Shown one piece after another: positions 1 through 9,793 of a DNA stretch of 64,000 bases. Position 1 is the stretch's first letter, and each line of letters opens with the position of its first letter. Location of the stretch: assembly GCA_028284945.1 (NCBI GenBank), contig JANQQJ010000033.1:124001-188000 (forward strand), written 5' to 3'. The translations under genes were made by a program, and so were the position numbers. The notes beneath the pieces were generated by a model. That model was given only the letters and a program-made list of their open reading frames with translations. It was not told the DNA's origin and did not search any database. The DNA is from Alphaproteobacteria bacterium (GTDB taxonomy: Bacteria; Pseudomonadota; Alphaproteobacteria; SMXS01).

Positions 1-197
1 GTGGTGACGAAGGCCGGCCCCTGAACGAAGCCGATCTGCAGATCGGTGAGGCCAAGATCGTGTTTGATGGGCTCGGCCAGCAGATTGAGAATTTGCCGGT
101 CAATAAAGGACAGAATGAACGCCAGCAGCAAAAGGCCGGTAATCATCCAGGCGCGCGCGGGGCTTGGCCAATCTTGTTCAGAGGGCGCAGCTGTCAC
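1..197 (-). CDS. MFS transporter, N-terminal part (cut by window edge)
   Basis: Reading the minus strand from a GTG at 195-197 gives about 65 residues running off the left edge. After about 16 polar residues comes one hydrophobic membrane segment, then the motif FIDRQILNLLAEPIK and LGLTDLQIGF, typical of the first helix and loop of major facilitator superfamily permeases. An in-frame stop lies upstream with no ATG in between, so GTG is the best start, although no strong ribosome-binding site precedes it. The AEC transporter gene ends 87 bases upstream on the same strand, so the two could be co-transcribed. The substrate cannot be told from this fragment. Confidence 0.75.
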   Translation of the reverse strand, partial: MTAAPSEQDWPSPARAWMITGLLLLAFILSFIDRQILNLLAEPIKHDLGLTDLQIGFVQGPAFVT

Positions 198-284
198 CGC
201 GCGTCGCCAACGGTCAAGTTTTGCAAATTTCTCCCCTTCTCGGCAGTCACTCTATCGAAGGGGGAGGGCGTGTCAAAGGCGGGA

Positions 285-1238
285 TCAAAGATTCAGTAGA
301 AATATCAGCGGGATGGTCACGAGGCTGAGGAAGTAGGTGGCGATAACGAGATTCGAGGCCACGGCCCCGTCGCAGCCATAGCGGGCGGCAACAACGGCAG
401 CGATCGCACCGGACGGCATTGCAGCCTCAAGAACAAGAATCGCGCGCTCCGTATCGTCCATGTGGATCACGCCGGCGGCAAAGCCTGCAGCGGCCGGCTC
501 CACAATCAGTTTCAGGCTGCCGACCAGAAGCAGTAGAGGGAGCAGAACCTTGATACTGACCGGCCGCAGCATTAGTGCGATGCTGAACGCCACGAGAAGC
601 AGCAATGAGTCACTGGCGACTTGCAGCGGCTGGGCCAGAATCCGTCCGACCCAGTTCTCTGTCGGCAATCCCGACCATGAAATCGCAAGGCCGATGAGCA
701 AAGCAATGAACATGGGCGATGAAAAGAAAGCGCGGGCAGGGCTCGCCGATCCATCGCCCAGCCGGTCGCCACCGCCGAAATAGCTCGAGACCAGCACACC
801 GACGGTGAATACGGGGATGATGGCACCAACCTCGCCAATGATGAGGGCATCCATCAGCGCATGAGGATCGTTCGGGAAGATCTGTTGGACAAAGGCATAG
901 CCAAGAGTCGAAGAACTGCCGAAGGCGGAAACCATAACAACGGCACCCAGAATAGGCTTCTCGAGCCGCATAAGGTGACCAGCCAGCCACGCAATGGCGC
1001 CGACCAGCAGGACTGAAAAGAACATCAGCGCGGCACCGGGAAGGTGGTGCAGACCAAGACCCGGTGGTTGGGCTAGGTTCACAATGATCAGCCCGGGCAG
1101 CGCGAATTCGGTAACCAGCCGGTTGAACAGGTCCCGATGGCTATCGTCGACAACCCCGCGACGCCGCAGCCATAGAACCGCACCGATCAGAACGACCAGG
1201 ACAATGATCGCCTCAATCAGGGTTTGAAGATGTGCCAT
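285..1238 (-). CDS. AEC family transporter (auxin efflux carrier-like permease)
   Basis: The 317-residue protein is almost entirely hydrophobic, with about ten predicted membrane helices in two five-helix halves. It has AEC-like features, including an N-terminal LWLRRRGVVDD loop after the first helix, LPGLIIVNLA in the second, and a C-terminal half with EAAMPSGAIAAVVAARYGCD. The length fits the family (about 310-320). In bacteria these proteins export or import small carboxylates such as malate or malonate; the substrate here is unknown. A polar loop at about residues 150-165 (SSYFGGGDRLGDGSASPAR) separates the halves. The gene is divergent from proS across a 486-base gap. Confidence 0.85.
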   Translation of the reverse strand: MAHLQTLIEAIIVLVVLIGAVLWLRRRGVVDDSHRDLFNRLVTEFALPGLIIVNLAQPPGLGLHHLPGAALMFFSVLLVGAIAWLAGHLMRLEKPILGAVVMVSAFGSSSTLGYAFVQQIFPNDPHALMDALIIGEVGAIIPVFTVGVLVSSYFGGGDRLGDGSASPARAFFSSPMFIALLIGLAISWSGLPTENWVGRILAQPLQVASDSLLLLVAFSIALMLRPVSIKVLLPLLLLVGSLKLIVEPAAAGFAAGVIHMDDTERAILVLEAAMPSGAIAAVVAARYGCDGAVASNLVIATYFLSLVTIPLIFLLNL

Positions 1239-1724
1239 CTTGCCGCCCGTTTGTTCCCGGAAGCCGGTATCGACGTTCCGGGGCCCTCTTCATTTGATTA
1301 AGGCTATGCGCTTGGTACAAAAAAGAAAAGCAAGGCGCGAAGCCTTGCTTTTCTCTTTCGTGTTCGTTTCCCGGCGCGCTTTTTGCGCTGCCTTGGTCTT
1401 TCTAAGTCCCCTCCCACAAGGACCGGCCCTCCCCAAACTTGGGCCACCCCGATATTGCTCGGAGCTTTTCTCTTCATGGCCGCGATTACATTTTTGTTGC
1501 GGCTCGTTGTTGAGGAAAAGTTAGGTGATTCACCTTGCTGTGTCACCGGCACAACAGCGTTTTTCATCAAGTTCCGGTGCATTTCTGGCAACCTGTGGCA
1601 TAAATCACACACAGCCGTTTTCAGCGGAGAAATGCGAAATAGCACAGGCATTCGATTGATATGACGGGCCTTGCTGCCTAAAGTCCGCGGCTGATTGAAC
1701 TAGAAATATCAAGAGCCGAAGCCA
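1239..1724. other. 486-base intergenic region between divergent AEC gene and proS
   Basis: No convincing coding sequence is seen on either strand; the small open frames lack protein-like composition. It must hold the promoters of both neighbours. Its clearest feature is a strong hairpin (1324-1354). No tRNA, SRP RNA or riboswitch signature was recognised. The hairpin lies upstream of both flanking genes, so it ends neither of them. An unrecognised small RNA in this gap is possible. Confidence 0.5.
1324..1354. terminator. Strong hairpin with A/T-rich arms, terminator-like
   Basis: A perfect 13-bp stem, 1324-1336 pairing with 1342-1354, encloses the loop GCGAA. The outer stem is A on the left and T on the right, so the structure would read as a Rho-independent terminator on either strand. 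It lies about 370 bases before proS and about 85 bases upstream of the AEC start, so it may end a short transcript in this gap or insulate the divergent promoters. Confidence 0.6.
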
Positions 1725-3029
1725 ATGCGCCGATCGTCTTTCTTTCTTCCCACATTACGGGAAAACCCCACCGAGGCTCAGATTGTCTCGCACACGTTGA
1801 TGCTGCGTGCGGGCATGATACGCCAGTCCTCTGCCGGGATTTACTCGTGGTTGCCGATGGGGCATCGGGTACTGAAAAAGATCGAACAGATCGTCCGCGA
1901 GGAACAAGACCGGGCAGGGGCGCAGGAATTGCTGATGCCGACCATTCAGCCAGGCGAGTTGTGGCGTGAGAGTGGCCGGTATGACGACTATGGCAAGGAG
2001 ATGCTGCGCATCGTCGACCGCCATGACCGCGAATTGCTCTATGGCCCCACCAATGAAGAGATGATCACCGAGATCTTCCGGGGCAGCGTGCGCAGCTATA
2101 AGGACCTGCCGCTTAACCTCTATCACATCCAATGGAAGTTCCGGGACGAGATCAGGCCTCGTTTCGGCGTGATGCGGGGCCGGGAATTCCTGATGAAGGA
2201 CGCCTACTCCTTTGATCTGGATAAGGATGGCGCGCGCAAATCCTATCTCGACATGTTTGTCGCTTATCTGCGGACGTTTGCGCGGATGGGCGTGCGGGCG
2301 GTGCCCGTGCGCGCGGATTCAGGCGCCATCGGCGGTGATATGAGCCATGAGTTCCACATTCTAGCCGATACGGGCGAAAGCGAGGTCTATTACGACGCGG
2401 CGTTTGATGGCTATAGCCTGGAACAGATGGCCAATGCCGATCTGGCGCTGGTTGAAGAGCTGGAAGGCCTTTACGCGGCCGCCGATGAAAAGCACGACCC
2501 TGATAATTGCCCTGTCGAATCGGATCAACTGCAGCACCGCAAGGGCATCGAGGTGGGGCAGATTTTCTATTTCGGGACCTACTATTCCGATCCGCTTGCG
2601 GCGACCGTGGCCAATCAGGATGGCGAGAGTGTCCCCGTTGAAATGGGGTCCTATGGCATCGGTGTGTCGCGTCTGGTCGGCGGGCTGATCGAGGTCAGCC
2701 ATGACGATAAGGGCATTATCTGGCCGGATCCTGTGGCGCCGTTCAATGTCGCGCTGATCAATATCCGTCCCGCCGATGATAAATGTGCAGCAGCGGCGGA
2801 TGATCTCTATATCCAGTTACAGAATGCTGGACTGGATGTGCTTTACGATGACCGGGAAGAACGCCCAGGTGTCAAATTCGCCGAGGCTGATTTGATTGGC
2901 CTGCCGTGGCAAATCATCATTGGCCCGCGCGGGGTGGAGAATGGCGTGGTTGAAGTAAAGCGCCGGGCAACAGGCGAGACCGAAGAACTGACGCCGGACG
3001 CTGCCCTCAACAAGGTATCGGCTACCTGA
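1725..3029 (+). CDS. proS: Prolyl-tRNA synthetase (short alphaproteobacterial type)
   Basis: The enzyme charges tRNA-Pro with proline in the cytoplasm. The 434-residue length matches the short ProRS of alphaproteobacteria, which lacks the large editing insertion of the E. coli type. Class II motifs are visible: [23 protein letters not shown] (motif 1 region), [25 protein letters not shown] (motif 2 and loop), and [16 protein letters not shown] (motif 3). The C-terminal anticodon-binding domain follows ([21 protein letters not shown]). The stop overlaps the next start as TGATG, so proS, lolC/E and lolD probably form an operon, a common alphaproteobacterial arrangement. Confidence 0.97.
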   Translation: MRRSSFFLPTLRENPTEAQIVSHTLMLRAGMIRQSSAGIYSWLPMGHRVLKKIEQIVREEQDRAGAQELLMPTIQPGELWRESGRYDDYGKEMLRIVDRHDRELLYGPTNEEMITEIFRGSVRSYKDLPLNLYHIQWKFRDEIRPRFGVMRGREFLMKDAYSFDLDKDGARKSYLDMFVAYLRTFARMGVRAVPVRADSGAIGGDMSHEFHILADTGESEVYYDAAFDGYSLEQMANADLALVEELEGLYAAADEKHDPDNCPVESDQLQHRKGIEVGQIFYFGTYYSDPLAATVANQDGESVPVEMGSYGIGVSRLVGGLIEVSHDDKGIIWPDPVAPFNVALINIRPADDKCAAAADDLYIQLQNAGLDVLYDDREERPGVKFAEADLIGLPWQIIIGPRGVENGVVEVKRRATGETEELTPDAALNKVSAT

Positions 3030-4288
3030 TGATTGCACCGTTCGAGTGGATGCTTGCAGCGCGATATCTGCGCGCGCGCCGTAAGGACGGATTTATCTCG
3101 CTGACTGCAGTGCTGTCGGTCGTCGGCATCATGCTGGGCGTGGCGACGTTGATCATTGTGATGTCGGTCATGAACGGCTTCCAGAAGACGCTGATTGATC
3201 AATTGCTTGGATTGCGCGGCCATATCTTGATCCAGAGCACGGTTGGCCCGCTGTTCGATTACGATCCGATTGTCGAAAAGATTCGCGGTGTCGACGGCGT
3301 CGTCGATGTCAGGCCCATTGTCACCGGCCAGGCGTTGGCGGTCGGTCAACAATCCGCTGGTGTCGTGGTACACGGAATTACGCGTGAGGATCTGCTTCGG
3401 CATAGCCTGAATGAACCTAACGCCCGTGGTGACAGTAAGGTCATAGAGGGCAGCCTTGATTTCTTTGAGCCAGGAGACTCCGTCGTAATCGGCAAACGGC
3501 TCGCGGAATCATTGGGCGTGTCGGTCGGTGACGTGTTGACGCTGGTCTCACCTCAGACGACCGATACACCTTTCGGCTCGGCGCCCAGAATGCGCGACTA
3601 TCAGATCGTCGCGATCTTCAATATCGGCAATGTGCTGTTTGATTCCGGCTATGTCTTCATGCCGCTCGAAGATGCTCAAACCTATTTTCGTTTGAAGGGT
3701 TTAGTAACGGATGTAGAGGTTGTTCTTGAAGATCCCAGAATGGTCAACGAGGCGCAGGTCCGGGTCAGTCAGGCTGTGGAACGACCGCATCGTGCCCTGA
3801 ATTGGGAGAACCTCAATGCAAGCCTAGTGAGTGCGTTGCAGGTCGAACGCAACACTATGTTCGTCATTCTGGTTCTGATCATCCTGGTCGCAGCATTCAA
3901 CATCATGTCCAGCCTGATCATGCTGGTGAAGGACAAGGGCCGGGATATCGCCGTGCTCCGTACTGTCGGAACCACCCAACGGTCGATCATGAAGGTCTTC
4001 ATCATCTGCGGCGGCATTCTGGGGACTGTCGGTACTCTGCTGGGCTTTGTCATCGGCATGTTGTTGCTTGAATACCGGACGCAGATTCTGACCTTTTTTG
4101 GCAACAGTCTCGGGGTGCAGTTCTTCCCGCCCGAAGTCTATGGAATCGAAGGATTGCCTGCTGCGGTCGATCCGGTTGAGGTGGGCTTTGTCGTTGGGAT
4201 CGCCTTGGTACTCAGCCTGTTGATGACGATCTATCCGTCGTGGCGGGCGGCGCGGCTCGATCCGGTGGAGGCGCTGCGCTATGAGTGA
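3029..4288 (+). CDS. lolC: Lipoprotein-releasing ABC transporter permease, LolC/LolE family
   Basis: This inner-membrane permease extracts outer-membrane lipoproteins and passes them to the periplasmic chaperone LolA. The 419 residues show the MacB-type layout: an N-terminal helix after FEWMLAARYLRARRKDGFISL, a large periplasmic domain, then three C-terminal helices ending in YPSWRAARLDPVEALRYE, the FtsX/LolE hallmark. Only one permease gene is present, as in most alphaproteobacteria, so it probably acts as a homodimer with LolD. The start overlaps the proS stop, and the end overlaps lolD by 8 bases. Confidence 0.95.
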   Translation: MIAPFEWMLAARYLRARRKDGFISLTAVLSVVGIMLGVATLIIVMSVMNGFQKTLIDQLLGLRGHILIQSTVGPLFDYDPIVEKIRGVDGVVDVRPIVTGQALAVGQQSAGVVVHGITREDLLRHSLNEPNARGDSKVIEGSLDFFEPGDSVVIGKRLAESLGVSVGDVLTLVSPQTTDTPFGSAPRMRDYQIVAIFNIGNVLFDSGYVFMPLEDAQTYFRLKGLVTDVEVVLEDPRMVNEAQVRVSQAVERPHRALNWENLNASLVSALQVERNTMFVILVLIILVAAFNIMSSLIMLVKDKGRDIAVLRTVGTTQRSIMKVFIICGGILGTVGTLLGFVIGMLLLEYRTQILTFFGNSLGVQFFPPEVYGIEGLPAAVDPVEVGFVVGIALVLSLLMTIYPSWRAARLDPVEALRYE

Positions 4289-4961
4289 TGCAGCGCTTCA
4301 GCTCAAAGACATCCACAAGGGATTCGATGTGGGCGACGGGCATCTCGATGTGTTGGCAGGCGCCAACCTTGATGTCGCTCACGGTGAAATCGTCGCCATG
4401 GTGGGGCCGTCGGGATCAGGCAAATCGACCTTGCTGCACATTGCCGGCCTGCTCGATACCGCCGACCGGGGTGAGGTCGTCATCGACGACGAGGCGTGTT
4501 CCGGTCTTTCCGACCGGCGCCGTACGACCATAAGGCGCAGCACCGTTGGCTTCGTCTACCAGTTCCATAACCTGCTGCCGGAATTCACCGCGCTGGAAAA
4601 CGTCATGTTCCCCCAGCTTGTGGCGGGGGCCAGCCGCAGTGCCGCTAACGATAAGGCGGCGTCACTGCTCGACCGTATGGGGCTTGCCGGCCGCCTGGAA
4701 CACCAGCCGTCCCAACTGTCCGGCGGCGAGCAGCAGCGAGTCGCGATCGCGCGCGCCCTGGCCAACGACCCCCAGGTACTGTTGGCCGACGAGCCCACAG
4801 GCAACCTCGACGAGGGAACAGCTGACATGGTTTTCGGCGAACTTCTGCGGGTTGCGCGCGAAGACGGGGTCGCCGCATTGATCGCGACCCACAACACTGC
4901 ATTGGCAGACCGGATGGACCGCCGTATCGTACTGCACGGAGGGATCATCGAAGCAGGGTAG
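4281..4961 (+). CDS. lolD: Lipoprotein-releasing ABC transporter ATP-binding protein
   Basis: LolD is the ATPase that drives lipoprotein release by LolC/E. The 226-residue protein has Walker A (GPSGSGKSTLL), Q-loop, the LolD-like VYQFHNLLPEFTALENVMFP segment, signature LSGGEQQRVAIARAL, and Walker B LLADEPTGNLDEGT followed by the switch histidine in ATHN. It overlaps the permease gene by 8 bases, so translation is coupled. Its retention shows that an outer membrane receiving lipoproteins is present, which matters given the missing lipid A genes further along. Confidence 0.96.
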   Translation: MSDAALQLKDIHKGFDVGDGHLDVLAGANLDVAHGEIVAMVGPSGSGKSTLLHIAGLLDTADRGEVVIDDEACSGLSDRRRTTIRRSTVGFVYQFHNLLPEFTALENVMFPQLVAGASRSAANDKAASLLDRMGLAGRLEHQPSQLSGGEQQRVAIARALANDPQVLLADEPTGNLDEGTADMVFGELLRVAREDGVAALIATHNTALADRMDRRIVLHGGIIEAG

Positions 4962-4972
4962 GGAGGTGCGGC

Positions 4973-5377
4973 ATGAGTCCTGATTCCATCAATTGGCTTG
5001 CTGTGCTGGCGAGCGTGGTTGCGATGCAGGTCATCGGGACCCTGTGGTACTCACCTGTGCTGTTTGGCAAAGCCTGGCAGAAGGCCGTGGGCATGGGGCC
5101 TGATGACAAGCCCGCACCCGGCAAGGCGATTATTAATGCCATTGTTATGGCGCTCATCACATCCATTGCGATGGCCCTATTGGTGGGTTGGACGGGCGCC
5201 GCCGGTGTCGGGCAGGCGCTGACATTGGGAGTGATCGTTGGCGTGGGGTTCTGCATTGCAGTCATCGCCACCAATTCGGCGTTTGAAGGCCGCCCGGCTG
5301 CCTTGGTGTTGATCAATTCCGGCCATTATCTGGCTGATATTCTTGTGATTAGTCTCATCCTGACTCTATGGAAGTAG
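4973..5377 (+). CDS. DUF1761 family small membrane protein
   Basis: The 134-residue protein has four predicted membrane helices. It carries the DUF1761-type N-terminal pattern, in which NWLAVLASVVAMQVIGTLWYSPVLFGKAWQ places a tryptophan-tyrosine-serine-proline motif after helix 1. The function of this family is unknown. It starts 12 bases after lolD and ends 8 bases before dnaE, so it appears to sit inside an operon. Family assignment is by memory of the pattern, not by search. Confidence 0.75.
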   Translation: MSPDSINWLAVLASVVAMQVIGTLWYSPVLFGKAWQKAVGMGPDDKPAPGKAIINAIVMALITSIAMALLVGWTGAAGVGQALTLGVIVGVGFCIAVIATNSAFEGRPAALVLINSGHYLADILVISLILTLWK

Positions 5378-5384
5378 CCATTCT

Positions 5385-8300
5385 GTGAGCACCGCCGAAT
5401 TCGTTCACCTTCGTGTCCATTCCGCCTATTCGCTGTCTGAGGGCGCCATTCATCTGAAACAACTGGCTGCGCTGTGCGAACAGCATCAGATGCCTGCGGT
5501 TGCCGTAACCGATACGGACAATCTGTTCGGTGCGCTTGAACAGTCGGTGACGCTCTCGGGCGCCGGGATTCAGCCGATTATCGGCTGCACTGTTCATGTC
5601 GTCGAGGATGCGGATGCCAAACCAGGCAAGGATGCCGACGAAGGCGCACCAATCGTGCTGCTGGTTCAAAATGATGCGGGCTATCGCAATCTCGCCAAGC
5701 TGGTCAGCGAAGCCTATATGCTCTCGGACGGCAGCACGCGGCCGCAAATTCCGTTGGCGCATGTGCTTGAGCACAATGAAGGCCTGTTGCTGCTGACCGG
5801 CGGCCCGGAAGGCCCGGTAGGTCAGCACCTGGCGCGTGGGCATAGTGACCAGGCACGAAGTCTTCTGATCGCAATTCGCGCAGCGTTCGGTGACCGGGCC
5901 TATGTCGAAATCATGCGGCACAATCTTGAAAGCGAAGCGCTGACCGAGGCTGGTTTTCTCGATCTGGCTTACGACCTCGACATGCCGCTTGTCGCTACCA
6001 ATGACGTCTATTTCGCCACGCGGGACATGTATGAAGCGCATGACGCGCTGCTGTGCATCGCCGATAGCGCCTATGTCGGTCAGACCGACCGGCGCCACGC
6101 GACGCCCGAAAGTTATTTCAAGTCCGCTGATGAAATGCGGATGCAGTTCGCCGACCTGCCGGAGGCGATCGACAACACGCTTGTGATCGCCAAACGCTGC
6201 GCGTTCAAGGTGCCACTTCTTGACCCGATCCTGCCCAGTTTCGTCCAGGATACGGACGAGGCCGATGAGCTTCGTATTCAGGCAGAGGAAGGGCTGCGCG
6301 AACGCCTGAAAACCTCGCTCGACGATGCTGAAATTGACAGTGATCGCGAGACTGCGGAGAAGCCCTATTGGGACCGTCTGACGCATGAACTGGATATCAT
6401 AATCAGAATGAAGTTTCCGGGCTACTTCCTTATTGTTTCAGACTTTATTAAGTGGGCGAAAGAGCATGAAGTGCCGGTCGGCCCGGGCCGCGGGTCGGGT
6501 GCCGGATCGGTCGTTGCCTGGGCTTTGCAGATCACGGATCTGGACCCGCTCAAGTTCGGCTTGCTGTTCGAACGGTTCTTGAACCCAGAGCGTGTTTCGA
6601 TGCCGGATTTCGATATCGATTTCTGTCAGGACAAGCGCGATCAGGTCATCCGCTACGTACAGGACAAATATGGTCACGACCGGGTCGCCCAGATCATCAC
6701 CTTTGGAAAGCTGCAGGCACGCGCCGTATTGCGGGATGTCGGACGGGTACTCGAGATGCCCTATGGGCAAATCGACCGATTGTCGAAGATGATTCCGAAC
6801 AATCCGGCTAATCCGATGACCTTGGCGCAGGCTATTGAGACAGAGCCTCGCTTACAGGAAGAGCGCGACCGGGATGAGAATGTCGCGCATCTGCTGGAAA
6901 CCTCCCTCAAGCTGGAAGGGCTTTATCGGCACGCCTCGACCCATGCGGCGGGTCTGGTGATCGGTGACCGGCCATTGGATGAGATCGTGCCGCTTTACCG
7001 CGATCCGCGCTCACCGATGCCGGTGACGCAGTTCAACATGAAATGGGTGGAACCTGCAGGGCTGGTAAAGTTCGACTTTCTGGGCCTGAAAACGCTGACC
7101 GTCATCGACCGGACGGTCAAGCTGCTCAAGGATCGCGATATTGACGTGGATCCGGCTTTCCTGCCGCTTGGGGATCCAAAGACCTTCGACATGCTGGGCC
7201 ATGGCGACAGCGCCGGCGTGTTCCAGCTTGAAGGGTCGGGCATGCGCGATACGCTGCGCCAGCTCAAGCCCGATGCGTTTGAGGATATTATCGCGCTGGT
7301 GGCGCTCTATCGGCCCGGGCCGATGGACAACATCCCGACCTATATCAAGCGCAAGCACGGCGAAGAACAGCCTGAATATCTGCATGAGTGGTTGAAGCCG
7401 GTGCTGGAAGAGACCTACGGCGTCATCATCTATCAGGAACAGGTGATGCAGATCGCCCAGATATTGGCGGGTTACAGCCTGGGCGAAGCCGATCTGCTGC
7501 GCCGCGCTATGGGAAAGAAAAAGCCGGAGGAAATGGCCGCTCAGCGGGAACGCTTTGTGACAGGTGCGGTCGAAAAGGGGGTCGACCGGGGGCAGGCGTC
7601 GTTCATTTTTGATCTGGTCGACAAATTCGCCGGCTACGGCTTCAACAAGAGCCATGCTGCCGCCTATGCCATGGTCTCCTATCAGACCGCCTGGCTGAAA
7701 GCGAACCATCCGGTTGAATTCCTAGCGGCGTCCATGACGCTCGATATGGGCAATACGGATAAGCTCAATCTGTTCCGCCGTGAGCTGGACCGGCTGGACA
7801 TTCCACTATTGCCGCCCGATGTGAACAAGTCCTCAGCAACCTTTGCCGTTGAACAGGTAGAGGATGGCGTTTGGGGTGTCCGCTATGCGCTGGCTGCGAT
7901 CAAGAATGTTGGCGCGCATGCCATGGAAGCGCTGGTCGCAGAACGCGACGAAGCGGGAGAATTTGCTGATCTGGCGGCCTTTGCGCAACGGGTCGATCCC
8001 AGGCAGGTCAATAAACGCCAGTTGGAAAACCTGGTGCGGGCGGGGGCGCTCGATAGCCTCAATGACAACCGGGCGCAGACCTTTGCAGCCGTCGAAACGG
8101 TCCTGCGGCACGCAGCGACCGCGGCCGAGGATCGGGAATCCGATCAGGTGGGATTGTTCGGCGACGCAGAACCTGCGATGGCCGCTGCCGCGCTGAAGCT
8201 GCCTGATATTCCGGATTGGAGCCGGTTGGAGCGCCTGAAGCAGGAACTGGACGCGATTGGCGCTTATCTGACTGAACATCCGCTGGAAGCCTATGCGAAG

Positions 8301-8849
8301 GCACTTGCCCAGCAGGATGTTTTGCCCTGGACTGAGGCGCTGGCGCGGATGCAGCAGGGGACGACGGGGCTTCGGCTTGCCGGTGTCATCACGCGGGTGC
8401 AGGAGCGCAAGTCTCAAAAGGGCCGCCCGTTCGCCTTTGTCGAAATGAGCGACCCGACCGGCAATTTCGAAGTGACCTTCTTTTCCGAACTGCTGACAGG
8501 ATCGCGCGAAATTTTGCAGACCAATTCCAGCGTTGTTGTGTCCGTTGAGGCGCGGATGGATGGCGACATGCCTAAAATGGTCGCGCAGTCGATCCGCAGC
8601 ATCGATGATGTTGTGGCAGACGCCAGCGCGGGCCTGCGCCTGTTTGTTGACAGTGAAAAACCATTGCCCAACGTCCGTGACATGCTGGCCGAGGGCGGCC
8701 TGGGTAAAGGTTACGTCTATGTCGTTCTCAAATTGCCAACGCAGCAGCGTCAGGTTGAGTTGACCTTGCCCAGCCGGTACAAGGTTTCCCCCACCTTGCG
8801 GGACCAGCTTGAGACGGTTCCCGGCATCCTCGAAATTCAGGATATCTAG
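5385..8849 (+). CDS. dnaE: DNA polymerase III alpha subunit
   Basis: This is the replicative polymerase subunit. The 1154-residue protein begins with a PHP domain (FVHLRVHSAYSLSEGAI), followed by the palm with the aspartate-rich PDFDIDFCQDKRD (around residue 405). The fingers contain GRGSGAGSVVAWAL, and YRPGPMDNIPTYIKRKHG and GYGFNKSHAAAYAMVSYQTAWLK are also present. The C-terminal part holds the OB fold (LRLAGVITRVQERKSQKGRPFAFVEMSD). The GTG start at 5385 gives the standard N-terminus. Length and motifs are those of DnaE1, not the ImuB-associated DnaE2. Confidence 0.97.
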   Translation: MSTAEFVHLRVHSAYSLSEGAIHLKQLAALCEQHQMPAVAVTDTDNLFGALEQSVTLSGAGIQPIIGCTVHVVEDADAKPGKDADEGAPIVLLVQNDAGYRNLAKLVSEAYMLSDGSTRPQIPLAHVLEHNEGLLLLTGGPEGPVGQHLARGHSDQARSLLIAIRAAFGDRAYVEIMRHNLESEALTEAGFLDLAYDLDMPLVATNDVYFATRDMYEAHDALLCIADSAYVGQTDRRHATPESYFKSADEMRMQFADLPEAIDNTLVIAKRCAFKVPLLDPILPSFVQDTDEADELRIQAEEGLRERLKTSLDDAEIDSDRETAEKPYWDRLTHELDIIIRMKFPGYFLIVSDFIKWAKEHEVPVGPGRGSGAGSVVAWALQITDLDPLKFGLLFERFLNPERVSMPDFDIDFCQDKRDQVIRYVQDKYGHDRVAQIITFGKLQARAVLRDVGRVLEMPYGQIDRLSKMIPNNPANPMTLAQAIETEPRLQEERDRDENVAHLLETSLKLEGLYRHASTHAAGLVIGDRPLDEIVPLYRDPRSPMPVTQFNMKWVEPAGLVKFDFLGLKTLTVIDRTVKLLKDRDIDVDPAFLPLGDPKTFDMLGHGDSAGVFQLEGSGMRDTLRQLKPDAFEDIIALVALYRPGPMDNIPTYIKRKHGEEQPEYLHEWLKPVLEETYGVIIYQEQVMQIAQILAGYSLGEADLLRRAMGKKKPEEMAAQRERFVTGAVEKGVDRGQASFIFDLVDKFAGYGFNKSHAAAYAMVSYQTAWLKANHPVEFLAASMTLDMGNTDKLNLFRRELDRLDIPLLPPDVNKSSATFAVEQVEDGVWGVRYALAAIKNVGAHAMEALVAERDEAGEFADLAAFAQRVDPRQVNKRQLENLVRAGALDSLNDNRAQTFAAVETVLRHAATAAEDRESDQVGLFGDAEPAMAAAALKLPDIPDWSRLERLKQELDAIGAYLTEHPLEAYAKALAQQDVLPWTEALARMQQGTTGLRLAGVITRVQERKSQKGRPFAFVEMSDPTGNFEVTFFSELLTGSREILQTNSSVVVSVEARMDGDMPKMVAQSIRSIDDVVADASAGLRLFVDSEKPLPNVRDMLAEGGLGKGYVYVVLKLPTQQRQVELTLPSRYKVSPTLRDQLETVPGILEIQDI

Positions 8850-8850
8850 T

Positions 8851-9612
8851 ATGTCAGACGACATTCCATACGCCTCGACCATTCTGCTCCTGCGCGACCG
8901 GCCCGAAGAACTTGAAGTTCTGATGGTGCAACGCCACCGGAACATGAAGTTCATGGGCGGGGCGCTGGTGTTTCCCGGCGGTAAGGTTGACGCAGCAGAC
9001 GAGGCCGCGGTGCCGTTTACGACCGGCAATAATGATGATGAGGCGATCCGGGTTGCAGGGATCCGCGAAGTCTTTGAGGAATGCGGCATCCTGATGGCCC
9101 GCGAACGCGGTGATGGCTCGTTCATCAGTGATGAGCACCGTCATGAAGTCGCCGTCCGCCACCGCGAACGCCTGGACAAGGGTGAAATGTCCATGGCGGA
9201 GTTGGCAGAGGCAGAGAACCTTGATTTCGCAACGGAAATGCTGGTGCCTTTCGCGCACTGGATCACCCCGCCGGGGGCACCGCGTCGGTACAATACGTGG
9301 TTTTATGTAACGCGTGTGCCCGAAGACCACACGCACGCCCATGACGGCAATGAGTCAGTAGATTCGGTCTGGATCAAGCCGTCCGTGGCGCTGGAAGACG
9401 AGGCGGCGGGGCGGCGGGAAATCGTCTTTCCGACGCGGTTGAACGTGGCCAAACTTGGCCGTAGCAAGACCGTCGATGAGGCGCTCGAGGCCGCACGCAA
9501 TTCCACCATCGTGACAGTGTTGCCCGAGATGCGTGACGGCAAGTTGCACATTCCAGCCGAAGCCGATTACGACCTCACCGAAGAATCGGTCGAACGCGCT
9601 TTCCATAAGTAG
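8851..9612 (+). CDS. NUDIX hydrolase
   Basis: The 253-residue protein starts at ATG 8851, one base after the dnaE stop. An upstream TTG at 8809 lies inside dnaE and is less likely. The Nudix box is interrupted by an insertion: GGKVDAADEAAVPFTTG is separated from AGIREVFEECGI, which keeps the REVxEExG catalytic core. The C-terminal region (LPEMRDGKLHIPAEADY) resembles the NUDT19/acyl-CoA type of the superfamily. Members hydrolyse nucleoside diphosphates linked to other groups, often CoA or ADP-sugar derivatives. The substrate here is not determined. Confidence 0.85.
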   Translation: MSDDIPYASTILLLRDRPEELEVLMVQRHRNMKFMGGALVFPGGKVDAADEAAVPFTTGNNDDEAIRVAGIREVFEECGILMARERGDGSFISDEHRHEVAVRHRERLDKGEMSMAELAEAENLDFATEMLVPFAHWITPPGAPRRYNTWFYVTRVPEDHTHAHDGNESVDSVWIKPSVALEDEAAGRREIVFPTRLNVAKLGRSKTVDEALEAARNSTIVTVLPEMRDGKLHIPAEADYDLTEESVERAFHK

Positions 9613-9793
9613 CCCTCCAACCCGTCCAAACCCCTTGCAATCCACGGGCCATCCCGCTAAACCCCCGCGCATCACTCACGTGGGGACTGCGGCATGGGCG
9701 TGTTGCCTTGTCGTTCCGGTGCTGATCCAAGAATGATTTCGATGGTCGGCTTCTAACCCTGCGGCGGATTAACCGGTAAAGGAGACTGCAGAC

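Noticed and set aside
285-1524. Plus-strand open frames overlapping the AEC gene and the gap
   Set aside because: Their composition (Arg/Ser/Pro-rich) is that of antisense shadows; none shows a protein family pattern.
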